Shown here: positions 46,299 to 54,169 of the stretch, one piece after another
Position numbering within the stretch: position 1 is the stretch's first letter
Layout: each line of letters opens with the position of its first letter
From: Bacillus sp. EB106-08-02-XG196
GTDB lineage: Bacteria; Bacillota; Bacilli; Bacillales; Cytobacillaceae
NCBI RefSeq assembly: GCF_013396335.1
Contig: NZ_JABWSY010000006.1
Coordinates: 186,001 to 250,000, forward strand
Direction: 5' to 3'
DNA: 64,000 nt
Position numbers and translations under genes: made by a program
Notes under the pieces: generated by a model
What the model saw: the letters and a program-made list of their open reading frames with translations, nothing else
What the model was told of the DNA's origin: nothing
Databases searched by the model: none

Positions 46299-46757
46299 AT
46301 GAAAAAAATAAGTAAATTAGAAGCAGTCTTATGGAGTATAGCCTTTCCGGGATTTAGTCAGCTATTAAGCGGCCAGTACATCAAAGGTATTTTGTTTGTG
46401 ATACTAGAATTTATTATAAATGTGAACAGTCATTTTAATAGTGCAATCATGTACAGTTTCCTGGGTGAAATTAAAAGGGCTGAATCGGTCGTAAATTATC
46501 AGTGGCTGATGTTTTATCCGTGTGTTTATATGTTTTCAATGTGGGATGGATATCGTCATGCAATGCCGCTTGAGGAAAAGTATTCTTATTTACCATTTGT
46601 ATTTTCTGCCTATTTTGTCACAGTTGGATTAATGATTTCACCAAAGGTTACCATTTTTAATGTTCATCCAGGTCCTGTCTTTTTACCCATGATATTTGTC
46701 ATTCCGGGGTTACTTATTGGATTTTTGATAAAGTGGATATTAAAATCTCGAAATTAG
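46299..46757 (+). CDS. Small polytopic membrane protein of unknown function
   Basis: 152 residues with four likely membrane segments (about 10-28, 30-48, 70-90, 105-150) and the N-terminal turn PGFSQLLSGQYIKGI, which recalls TM2-type domains. No recognised catalytic motif. Standalone, with its own terminator. Confidence 0.72.
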   Translation: MKKISKLEAVLWSIAFPGFSQLLSGQYIKGILFVILEFIINVNSHFNSAIMYSFLGEIKRAESVVNYQWLMFYPCVYMFSMWDGYRHAMPLEEKYSYLPFVFSAYFVTVGLMISPKVTIFNVHPGPVFLPMIFVIPGLLIGFLIKWILKSRN

Positions 46758-46790
46758 CTGCCTATCAGAATCTGATTAGTAGCTTTTTTT
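46756..46790 (+). terminator. Rho-independent terminator
   Basis: An interrupted stem, AGCT-CTATCAGA with TCTGATTAG-AGCT, is followed by TTTTTTT. Confidence 0.72.
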
Positions 46791-46809
46791 GTTGAGAATT
46801 TTCTGTATG

Positions 46810-46838
46810 CCCCCATAAAAGGATGCTAATTAAACGTA
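46810..46838 (+). promoter_or_regulatory. Sigma-I-like promoter upstream of the DUF5667 gene
   Basis: CCCCCATAAAA (46810-46820) then, 20 nt after CCCCC, CGTA (46835-46838). Identical elements with identical spacing precede sigI. Sigma-I promoters are known for a C-rich -35 and a CGWA-like -10. Confidence 0.62.
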
Positions 46839-46884
46839 CATCTTTAGTGGAAAAAGGGTGTTAAAAAACAATGAGGTGAATGAA

Positions 46885-47781
46885 TTGGAGAAAAAAACAG
46901 ATCATAAGTCAGTAAACAAAATCACAAAAGGTGCGCTAGCAATTATTCTTGCAAGTACAGTAGTATTTCCAGGTGCAAATGTTTTCGCTGATGAAACAAC
47001 TAGTGAGACAGCTATAATAGATCTTCAAGAAGATTCAAACTCTGAAAGTGATAAAGTAGAAACACCATCATTATTACCAGGGGACTTCTTCTATTTTTCG
47101 AAGATATTAATAGAAAAAATACGCCTTGCTTTAACGATAGATGATGTTAAAGAAGCAAAGTTAATTGCAGATTATGCAGCGGAGCGCCTTGTAGAGGCGG
47201 AAGCGCTGTTTGCTGATGGAGATGAAGAAGCAGCCATAGAAACAATGGAAAAAGCAATTGAGAATATGGAAAGTGCAGATGATCAAGTGACCGCTGTAGA
47301 TGATGGTGCATCTGATGAAATAGGTGAAGAGAATAAAGAAATTGGAGATGTAAAAGAAGTTTTATCCCAAAATATCATCGCCCTTACCGCAGCCATGAAA
47401 AAGGTGAAAAACCCCGTTGCGAAAGCTTCATTACAAAAGAATATAGAAAAAAGCTATGTAAAGGTCTCGAAGAAAATAAAAAAATGGGAAAAGAAAAATG
47501 AAAAAATAACAAAAAAAAATAAACTAGAAGACACGGAAGCTTCTCCAGAGACACTTGTAGAGTCTAGTTCAGACAAAGTTATTCCTGAAGTAACTGAATC
47601 AGCAGCACCACAACCAACTAAGAAGGAAATTCAACAATCGGCGGTACAGGAGAAAAAACAAGCAAAACAGGCAATTCTACAAAATAAGCAGGAAGCAAAG
47701 GCGGCAGCAAAAGAAGCAAAGGCAGAATCAAAGAATTCTACTAAGGAAAAGAAAAAAGAGAATAACGGAAAAGGAAATTAA
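46885..47781 (+). CDS. Exported DUF5667-domain protein
   Basis: 298 residues: a signal peptide (through NVFADE), a DUF5667 domain (LLPGDFFYFSKILIEKIRLAL...AERLVEAEALFADGDEEAA, about residues 60-120), then a long Lys/Glu/Ala-rich, probably helical tail. It lies directly upstream of sigI-rsgI and shares the promoter-like signature. TTG start preferred because GAGGTGA lies 6 nt upstream; the frame is open further upstream. Function unknown; a role in the SigI stress response is inferred. Confidence 0.75.
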   Translation: MEKKTDHKSVNKITKGALAIILASTVVFPGANVFADETTSETAIIDLQEDSNSESDKVETPSLLPGDFFYFSKILIEKIRLALTIDDVKEAKLIADYAAERLVEAEALFADGDEEAAIETMEKAIENMESADDQVTAVDDGASDEIGEENKEIGDVKEVLSQNIIALTAAMKKVKNPVAKASLQKNIEKSYVKVSKKIKKWEKKNEKITKKNKLEDTEASPETLVESSSDKVIPEVTESAAPQPTKKEIQQSAVQEKKQAKQAILQNKQEAKAAAKEAKAESKNSTKEKKKENNGKGN

Positions 47782-47810
47782 TAGAATCTAGGATTATAAA
47801 CAGGAAAAGA

Positions 47811-47835
47811 TAGCCTTTCTTGGGGCTAATTTTTC
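47811..47835 (+). terminator. Weak hairpin after the DUF5667 gene
   Basis: TAGCC pairs with GGCTA over an 8-nt loop and is followed by ATTTTT. The stem is short, so partial read-through into sigI is possible. Confidence 0.4.
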
Positions 47836-47847
47836 TCATGCGCTTTA

Positions 47848-47876
47848 CCCCCATAAAATCCAAGGCGTGCGCCGTA
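47848..47876 (+). promoter_or_regulatory. Sigma-I-like promoter upstream of sigI
   Basis: CCCCCATAAAA (47848-47858) and CGTA (47873-47876) with a 20-nt gap between CCCCC and CGTA, the same as upstream of the DUF5667 gene. This would make sigI autoregulated, as known in Bacillus subtilis. Confidence 0.65.
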
Positions 47877-47907
47877 TGGTATAATTGGGTTATTGTGAGG
47901 TGAGGCA

Positions 47908-48654
47908 ATGCTAGGTTTATTGTTTTTAACCAAGAATAAAAAACGAACGTTAGAAGAGTCGGTTCTTTTAATTCAACAAGGGGACCGCTTACTACTAAAT
48001 GAAATAATAGATTCTTATAAACCCTTTATTGCGAAAAATGTTTCTACAGTTTGTAAACGATATATTTATGAAACCGATGATGAATTTAGTATTGGTCTGA
48101 TTGCCTTTAATGAGGCTATTGAAAAATATTTACCTGAGAGAGGAAGCTCTCTGCTTAGTTTTGCTGAAGTCATAATTAAGAGGAGAGTTATTGATTATAT
48201 TCGGAAACAAACGAAAAATCAACACGTCAGTATCGACTTAACCTATTCATCACTTGAGGATGAGTCAGCAGGTATGGTAATTGTGAACGAGCTGTCCCTC
48301 GAGGAATATAAGAAAAAATCTGATGAAGAGTTAAGAAAAGACGAAATTATACAATTTCAAGCATTATTAACTTCATTCGATTTAAGCTTTAGCGATTTAG
48401 TTGAGAATTCACCTAAACATGCAGATGCAAGGGAGAATGCCATATTAGTAGCTAAACTTTTAGTGGATGATAAGGAATTAAAAAGTTCTCTATTTGAAAA
48501 AAAACGCCTTCCGATAAAACAGTTAGAAAAAAAAGTGAATGTCAGTAGAAAGACGATTGAGCGAAACCGAAAATATATTATTGCGATTGCACTTATATTA
48601 TCGAATGATTATGTATATTTAAATGATTATTTAAGGGGGGTGCTTGAGACATGA
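47908..48654 (+). CDS. sigI: RNA polymerase sigma factor SigI
   Basis: 248 residues of the sigma-70-like SigI group: region 2 (DEFSIGLIAFNEAIEKYLPERGSSLLSFAEVIIKRRVIDYIRKQ) and a C-terminal helix-turn-helix (KQLEKKVNVSRKTIERNRKYIIAIALIL). SigI drives heat-shock and cell-wall stress genes in Bacillus and is held by membrane anti-sigma RsgI. ATG after GAGGTGAGG; its stop overlaps rsgI. Confidence 0.93.
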   Translation: MLGLLFLTKNKKRTLEESVLLIQQGDRLLLNEIIDSYKPFIAKNVSTVCKRYIYETDDEFSIGLIAFNEAIEKYLPERGSSLLSFAEVIIKRRVIDYIRKQTKNQHVSIDLTYSSLEDESAGMVIVNELSLEEYKKKSDEELRKDEIIQFQALLTSFDLSFSDLVENSPKHADARENAILVAKLLVDDKELKSSLFEKKRLPIKQLEKKVNVSRKTIERNRKYIIAIALILSNDYVYLNDYLRGVLET

Positions 48655-49646
48655 GAAAGGGAATTGTCATGGAAGTTGATGATCCTTATTTGACACTATT
48701 AACTTCAGACGGAGAATTCTTACGTGCCCGTAAAATGGATAGGCTTTATTCAATAGGTGAAGAAATAGATTTTTATCCTGTTACTGATTATCAAAAAAGG
48801 AAAGAAAAAATTGTATTTAAAAACTTTTTAACTTTAAAAACGGTTTGGATGTCAATGGCTGTTCTAATCATATCTTTAGGATCTATTATTCCAGTATATC
48901 AAAATAATAAGGCATATGCCTATATGTCTATTGACGCTAACACTAGTATTGAAATGGGACTAAATAAAAACATGCAGGTAGTTGAACTCAACGGGTTTAA
49001 CAAAGAAGCAGAACAAATCATTTCTCAGTTGGATGATTGGGAGAAAAAAGATGCTTCGGAATTAACTGCAATTATTATTGAAGAATTAAAAGATGAAGGA
49101 TATATTTCCCAATCAGAAACAGTTGTGATTTCAACAGTAAAGACACATCAACTTAAAGATAAAGCGGCAATAAAACTGCAGGAGAATATTGCTGAAATTA
49201 AACAAACCGTTCATAAACATCTAGTTGAAATAAAAATGTATACAACCACTGAAGCAGAATTAGAGAAAGCACAGGCCTTAGGTGTTCCAGTTGGGGTATA
49301 TTATAAAAATAAAAATAACTCGGTACAAAACAAGGAAAAAATAAAGCAAAAAGATAATGCTCCCCCTGTACCTGCAACAAATTCAACCATGCCGCCGGGT
49401 CAGGTCAAAAAGCTAGAGCAGAATAATAGTAATATACATCAAAATCAAAGTGAAGATAACAATCAAGCTGCACAAGATGGGGATGGTTTGCAAAATTCAC
49501 CATCAGATAAAAATAACCATGGTAATGAACATCGAACTAATAATCAAGGTAAACCAAAAGAGAATAAAAATGTCAATAAACATGAAAAACCAAAGACAAA
49601 TAATGAAAATAAAGCAATAAAACACGAGAATAATGGGAAAAAGTAA
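48651..49646 (+). CDS. rsgI: Membrane anti-sigma-I factor RsgI
   Basis: 331 residues: an N-terminal cytoplasmic RsgI domain (about 1-55; GIVMEVDDPYLTLLTSDGEF), one membrane segment (about 64-84), an extracytoplasmic region (about 90-225; YAYMSIDANTSIEMGLNKNMQVVELNGF) and an Asn/Lys/Gln-rich disordered tail. It binds SigI and releases it on stress. Start overlaps sigI by 4 bp. In clostridia such C-termini sense carbohydrate; here no binding module is evident. Confidence 0.92.
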   Translation: MRKGIVMEVDDPYLTLLTSDGEFLRARKMDRLYSIGEEIDFYPVTDYQKRKEKIVFKNFLTLKTVWMSMAVLIISLGSIIPVYQNNKAYAYMSIDANTSIEMGLNKNMQVVELNGFNKEAEQIISQLDDWEKKDASELTAIIIEELKDEGYISQSETVVISTVKTHQLKDKAAIKLQENIAEIKQTVHKHLVEIKMYTTTEAELEKAQALGVPVGVYYKNKNNSVQNKEKIKQKDNAPPVPATNSTMPPGQVKKLEQNNSNIHQNQSEDNNQAAQDGDGLQNSPSDKNNHGNEHRTNNQGKPKENKNVNKHEKPKTNNENKAIKHENNGKK

Positions 49647-49672
49647 GTCCGGCAAATTTGCCGGACTTTTTC
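49646..49672 (+). terminator. Rho-independent terminator of sigI-rsgI
   Basis: A perfect 22-bp palindrome built on AGTCCGGCAA and TTGCCGGACT, followed by TTTTT. Confidence 0.92.
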
Positions 49673-49691
49673 CATGTTTATTTAGTTAAAA

Positions 49692-49889
49692 TTATTGTTG
49701 CTGACCAGCCATTTGTGCTTGTGCTTGTTGTACTAGCCTTTTTGTAATTTCGCCGCCAACAGACCCATTTGCTCGGGAAACTGTATCGGAGCCTAAATTC
49801 ACACCAAACTCTTGTGCAATTTCATATTTAACCTGATCAAGATATTGCTCTATTCCTGGAACTAATAATTTATTGCTGCTGTTAGCCAT
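49692..49889 (-). CDS. Alpha/beta-type small acid-soluble spore protein
   Basis: 65 residues with the invariant SASP motifs: the GPR cleavage region [10 protein letters not shown] and the C-terminal [16 protein letters not shown]. It coats and protects spore DNA and is degraded at germination. ATG has AAGGAG upstream; the frame extends 3 codons more from a TTG without a site. Confidence 0.95.
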   Translation of the reverse strand: MANSSNKLLVPGIEQYLDQVKYEIAQEFGVNLGSDTVSRANGSVGGEITKRLVQQAQAQMAGQQQ

Positions 49890-50008
49890 TTTTTTCAACT
49901 CCTTAGTATCTATACAGAGATAAATTTCTTTTCTCTGTAATTGTATTATGATTCAATTCTGTTTTTTAATAAGTGGTAATGTTTTGCGGAAATGGATACA
50001 AATTTGTT

Positions 50009-50362
50009 TTAATCACTGCCCTTACTAACATCCTTGTCAGGGTGCATGAAGGGATAGGCTTGTGGTTTTTTCTTGCTCTCTAGCAATTCACGGTTTTCTG
50101 CTGTATTCCAGCCAATATCATTTGTTGGGTGAACCCATTCGTCCCCGGCCATAATTTCAGGGTCGGTATTCGCAGTCCAATTTTCTAAAGGAGAGTTTGG
50201 TGAAGAATATAAGCTATCTCCGATTACAACGCCATGTTCATTTATGAATGGAGGCTGCATTTTAATTCCTGTTCCTTCGAAACTTGGTGCATTAATTTGA
50301 TGTGGGATTGTTTGATTCATCGTTGGATTATCTAGTTTTTGCTTTTTCTTATTGGTCATCAT
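50009..50362 (-). CDS. Small acidic conserved protein (DUF3905-like)
   Basis: 117 residues, hydrophilic, with WTANTDPEIMAGDEWVHPTN and DIGWNTAENRELL, which I recognise as the DUF3905 pattern. No signal peptide. Function unknown; found next to spore genes in Bacillus. GGAG lies 5-8 nt before the tandem ATGs. Confidence 0.65.
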   Translation of the reverse strand: MMTNKKKQKLDNPTMNQTIPHQINAPSFEGTGIKMQPPFINEHGVVIGDSLYSSPNSPLENWTANTDPEIMAGDEWVHPTNDIGWNTAENRELLESKKKPQAYPFMHPDKDVSKGSD

Positions 50363-50487
50363 ACTCACTCCTATTTTTCTTTATTTTTCACTTAATGAAC
50401 AAATTTATTTATGAAAAATAAGGAAGTGATTGAATCCCTGATTTTGAAGAAACTAAAGATGTAACATAAAGATGGGAGGACGAAAAA

Positions 50488-50649
50488 ATGGCTAAACGAA
50501 AAGCAGAATTTGATGCAGTAAAAAAATATTCTAAAACGCCGCATAAGAATGTACAGGAAAGTGAATTCTCAGCAGAATTTACCGATAATAACAACGCAAT
50601 CAGATTTGCAAACCGTAATTCAAAGCTTGGGAAAAAAGGAAGAAGTTAA
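50488..50649 (+). CDS. Small basic spore-type protein, gamma-SASP-like motif
   Basis: 53 residues, MAKRKAEFDAVKKYSKTPHK, then a SEFSAEFTDNNNAIRFANRN segment. The EFSAEF motif recalls the GPR-cleavage-like EFASE of gamma-type SASP, but the family is not firmly identified. GGGAGGA lies 7 nt before the ATG. Its TAA overlaps the ATG of the next small gene. Confidence 0.58.
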   Translation: MAKRKAEFDAVKKYSKTPHKNVQESEFSAEFTDNNNAIRFANRNSKLGKKGRS

Positions 50650-50780
50650 TGAAAGATAAGAAAAGCGTGCAAAACACACGTGAAGAATTTAGCATTGAAT
50701 TTGGTGACGTGAATGGAATTAAGCTATATGAAGTACTTCAGAATAATCAGGATAATAAAAAGTCATCGAAAAAGAAATAA
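50649..50780 (+). CDS. Small Lys-rich protein coupled to the previous gene
   Basis: 43 residues with EEFSIEFGDVNGIKLYEVLQ in the middle and a Lys-rich tail. The EEFSIEF motif parallels SEFSAEF in the gene upstream, hinting at a common origin. The start overlaps the upstream stop by 1 nt, giving translational coupling. A terminator follows. Confidence 0.55.
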   Translation: MKDKKSVQNTREEFSIEFGDVNGIKLYEVLQNNQDNKKSSKKK

Positions 50781-50802
50781 GTCGGCTTTATGCCGGCTAC
50801 AG

Positions 50803-50837
50803 ATTGTCGAGAAAGGGTATTTTTCTCGGCAATTTTA
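50803..50837 (+). terminator. Rho-independent terminator
   Basis: ATTGTCGAGAAA pairs with TTTCTCGGCAAT (one G-U pair), followed by TTTTATATTTT. Confidence 0.8.
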
Positions 50838-50892
50838 TATTTTATCAGAGTCTAACCTACGATTTTAAAAAAAATTCGTGACTGCTCAATGG

Positions 50893-51019
50893 CCTGTTGA
50901 TTTCCACTCCAGCTGCTTCGCTTTCCGCGGGCGTGCCGGGAAGGCTCCTCCGCACAGCGTCGAGGAGGCTCGACTTCCTCCCCGCGGAAAGCAAGCACCT
51001 GTAGCGGAAAGGAACGGTC
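50893..51019. repeat. Bacillaceae intergenic repeat, copy 2
   Basis: Begins CCTGTTGATTTCCACTCC and contains CTTCGCTTTCCGCGGGC, matching the repeat at 32738-32872 in its left third. It ends with GCGGAAAGC motifs complementary to the left part, so the block can fold on itself. It fills most of the 340-bp gap between the small spore-type gene and the radical-SAM gene. Confidence 0.78.
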
Positions 51020-51063
51020 CGTTTGTATACAAAAAACAACATTCTATTAGAGAAGAGCCAAAA

Positions 51064-51091
51064 TAAAAGACTGTCGAGAGTTTCTCGACAG
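51064..51091 (-). terminator. Rho-independent terminator of the radical-SAM gene
   Basis: CTGTCGAGA pairs with TCTCGACAG (loop GTT) with a T-rich tail on the minus strand. Confidence 0.82.
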
Positions 51092-51119
51092 CCTAAAGCC
51101 AGCTTTATGCCGGCTACAT

Positions 51120-52862
51120 TTATCCTTTATATGAAAAGATTAGTGTTCCTTTGTTTGCAGGATCAAAATAAGCGATTAAATTAGAAGACTGCTTTAAGAT
51201 TTTTCCAGATGATAAGTATTCATCAAGATTAAAGGAAAGCTCCTCAATCATTGTATGCTTATATAAATCTTTCTCATCAAGTTCTAGTTCCACATAGATT
51301 TGCCCTAGCAGCGATGGGGTATCGACTATTTGTTTATAAATTTCGGTTCTTGTTTGTTTATTGAAGCTTTGTTCCCACCATGGCTTTCGCGGCTTGTACT
51401 TATGGTTTATTAAATAATCATATTTCATCAGGCCTTCAATAATGTCAAGGTCACTCAGCTTCCGGTATTGAAGAAACGAGAACAATCTTTGAAATAAATC
51501 CTCTAACTGGTGACCAATCCTTGACCAGCCTTGCTCGTCCCAATAGGTCCCAAACTCCTGGAAAAAGTCGAAAGGTGAAGGAAACACGTTTGTAACCAAA
51601 TACTCTATTGTGTGATTCATGCGATGGTCATTCCAATATTTTTCTAACACATCCTCCACCTGTTTAATTCTGAGAATATCATCAAAGGGAAGGACATTAT
51701 TCCCCAAAATTTCATATGGAGAATGATCCATATAAACATACTCATGTTCAGCAGCGCGAAGTCTTAGCCCAGTTCCCCGAAGCATTTTCAAAAAGCCTAA
51801 CTGCAGTTCTTCAGGACGAAGTTCAAAAACATCATTAAACGTTTTCCGAAAGGATGCGTAATCTTCCTCAGGCAGACCGGCGATTAAATCAAGGTGCTGG
51901 TCGATTTTCCCGCCATCCTTCACCATGGTAACGGTTCTTGTTAGTTTTGCAAAATTCTGTTTCCGCATGACAAGCTCATTTGTATAATCATTTGTCGATT
52001 GAACGCCGATTTCAAAGCGAAATAAGCCTTTAGGTGCTTCATTATTTAAAAATTCAATAACCTCAGGTCTCATGATGTCAGCAGTAATTTCAAACTGAAA
52101 AACTGTTCCTGGTAGATGCTCATCAATTAAAAATCTGAACATTTCCATTGCATAGCTTCTGCTAATATTAAATGTACGGTCAACAAATTTAATCGTCTTT
52201 GCCCCATTAGCCATAAGATAACGAATATCTTCCTTAATTTTCTCCCTATCGAAATAACGTACCCCTACTTCAATGGAAGAAAGGCAAAATTGACAGCTGA
52301 ATGGACAGCCTCTGCTTGTTTCAATATAGGTGACACGTTTACCCAAATGAGCTTTATCTTCAGGAAATCGATAGGGTGATGGGAGTTCCTTTAGGTCAAG
52401 CTTATTCATTTGGGGTGTCACTTTTACTTTTCCATTTTCGCGATAGGCAATTCCATGTACATTTTTATAGCTGCCCTCTCCGTTCAATTCAGAAAGCAGC
52501 TGCTTAAATGAATGTTCACCTTCACCCATCACTATAAAGTCGACACTTGGGAGTTTTTCCATCCATTCTACCGTATCATAAGATACTTCAGGACCACCAA
52601 ATACAATCTTAATAGAAGGATCAATTTTTTTAATCATGTTGACAACCTTAATGGTTTCTTCAATGTTCCAGATGTAACAACTAAATCCAATAATTGTTGG
52701 TTTTTGCTGATAGAGGTCTGACACGATATTCATAACCGGATCCTTTATCGTATATTCCTTTAATTGGATGTTAAATTCCGGAGCAGCGAAAGCCTTTAAG
52801 CAGCGAATCGCTAAATTTGTATGTATATATTTAGCATTTAAGGTACAGCAAATAACGTTCAT
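51120..52862 (-). CDS. B12-binding-domain radical SAM protein (DUF4080 type)
   Basis: 580 residues: an N-terminal cobalamin-binding-like domain (about 1-130; IIGFSCYIWNIEE, VFGGPEVS), a radical SAM core with the cluster motif SRGCPFSCQFC (about 190) and FVDRTFN, then a C-terminal DUF4080-type domain. It would use AdoMet radical chemistry, perhaps methylation or isomerisation; the substrate is unknown. ATG chosen for AAGGAG 7 nt upstream. Confidence 0.85.
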   Translation of the reverse strand: MNVICCTLNAKYIHTNLAIRCLKAFAAPEFNIQLKEYTIKDPVMNIVSDLYQQKPTIIGFSCYIWNIEETIKVVNMIKKIDPSIKIVFGGPEVSYDTVEWMEKLPSVDFIVMGEGEHSFKQLLSELNGEGSYKNVHGIAYRENGKVKVTPQMNKLDLKELPSPYRFPEDKAHLGKRVTYIETSRGCPFSCQFCLSSIEVGVRYFDREKIKEDIRYLMANGAKTIKFVDRTFNISRSYAMEMFRFLIDEHLPGTVFQFEITADIMRPEVIEFLNNEAPKGLFRFEIGVQSTNDYTNELVMRKQNFAKLTRTVTMVKDGGKIDQHLDLIAGLPEEDYASFRKTFNDVFELRPEELQLGFLKMLRGTGLRLRAAEHEYVYMDHSPYEILGNNVLPFDDILRIKQVEDVLEKYWNDHRMNHTIEYLVTNVFPSPFDFFQEFGTYWDEQGWSRIGHQLEDLFQRLFSFLQYRKLSDLDIIEGLMKYDYLINHKYKPRKPWWEQSFNKQTRTEIYKQIVDTPSLLGQIYVELELDEKDLYKHTMIEELSFNLDEYLSSGKILKQSSNLIAYFDPANKGTLIFSYKG

Positions 52863-53155
52863 CGTAAAACTCCTTCGGCAAATTAAAAACAATAGTATAT
52901 TATATCCTACTTTTGAAAAAATCCAAAATCGAAATAAAAAAACCCTGTTATATTACAGTAGGGAAACTGTTATATACATAAAATGCTAAATAAAAACCAT
53001 TTAAATTAACGTTTTAAATAAATTTTTAAAAGGTGTTATAGAATTTTTTTGCTGATGTTTGATTTTTGTCACAGCGTAATAAAAAGATCTATCCTACAAT
53101 GAATTTGGGGAATTTATATTTTTGTGTTTTTTTGTACAAGAAGGGGAGGGACATT

Positions 53156-54169
53156 ATGTCAATATTGCCAAAGAAAAATGAGCTTGGTTTCTTTGAGATT
53201 CGTCTTGAATCAATTGGGGGTCTTGGTGCAAATTTAGCTGGAAAAATGTTAGCTGAAGCCGGAGTACTAGGTCTAGGTTTGAACGGATCTAATTTCTCAT
53301 CATATGGCTCAGAAAAGAAAGGTTCACCTGTTAAAAGTTTTATCCGTTATTGTGATCCAGATGTAGAAATAAGAGATCACAGCCCAATAGAGCAGCCACA
53401 TATTGTGGCGGTTTTTCATGAAGCACTATATAGAACAGTCGATGTCGTAAGCGGATTAAATGCTGATGGAATCGCACTTGTAAATACAGCTAGAGAGTTT
53501 GATGAAGTGAGAAAGGATCTAAAGTTAGAATATGGCACACTTGCTATTGTTGACGCTTTAACGATCGCAGTTGAAGAAAAAACAAAAGTCAATACAGCGA
53601 TGCTCGGTGCGTTATATCGTATTTGTGAATTCCTAGATCCAGATTCTATGAGAAACGTTATTCGTAAAACATTTGAAAAAAAATACCCGCATTTAGTGGA
53701 GCCAAATATTCGCACGTTTGACCGTGGTTATAATGAAGTTCAATTTAAAACCTATGATGTGCCAGAAGGGGCAGAAGGTAAAGGTTTTTCGCGGGCATTG
53801 CCGCAATTAGGTTACATGACCCAGGAAATCGGCGGGGTAATGACCACTCAAGGTAATAGTATATTAAAAGATTTAAGTGGTTCACGACAAGGATTTCTTC
53901 CACAGTTTGAACAGGATAAATGTATCCACTGTGCTGCCTGCGATAATGTCTGTCCAGATTATTGCTTCGTATGGGAAGCTGGCGAAGATAAGAAGGGCAG
54001 AAAACAAATGTTCCTTAAAGGGATTGATTATCAATATTGTAAGGGCTGTTTAAAATGTGTTGAAGCTTGTCCAACAGATGCGTTAGGTGATCTTCGTGAA
54101 ATGATTGGATATGCAGATGCTAACCGTGTAAAACAGAACTTTCCGTATTTAGCAGGGGGGATTTCATAA
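53156..54169 (+). CDS. 2-oxoacid:ferredoxin oxidoreductase, fused gamma and delta (ferredoxin) subunit
   Basis: 337 residues: a gamma domain (about 10-195; IRLESIGGLGANLAGKMLAEAG) and a C-terminal 2[4Fe-4S] ferredoxin region with CIHCAACDNVCPDYC and CKGCLKCVEACP (about 260-315). It carries electrons from the TPP site to ferredoxin. ATG has AGGGGAGGGACATT upstream; the upstream frame is longer but without a site. It overlaps the alpha-beta gene by 1 nt. The substrate (pyruvate or 2-oxoglutarate) cannot be settled by sequence. Confidence 0.88.
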   Translation: MSILPKKNELGFFEIRLESIGGLGANLAGKMLAEAGVLGLGLNGSNFSSYGSEKKGSPVKSFIRYCDPDVEIRDHSPIEQPHIVAVFHEALYRTVDVVSGLNADGIALVNTAREFDEVRKDLKLEYGTLAIVDALTIAVEEKTKVNTAMLGALYRICEFLDPDSMRNVIRKTFEKKYPHLVEPNIRTFDRGYNEVQFKTYDVPEGAEGKGFSRALPQLGYMTQEIGGVMTTQGNSILKDLSGSRQGFLPQFEQDKCIHCAACDNVCPDYCFVWEAGEDKKGRKQMFLKGIDYQYCKGCLKCVEACPTDALGDLREMIGYADANRVKQNFPYLAGGIS

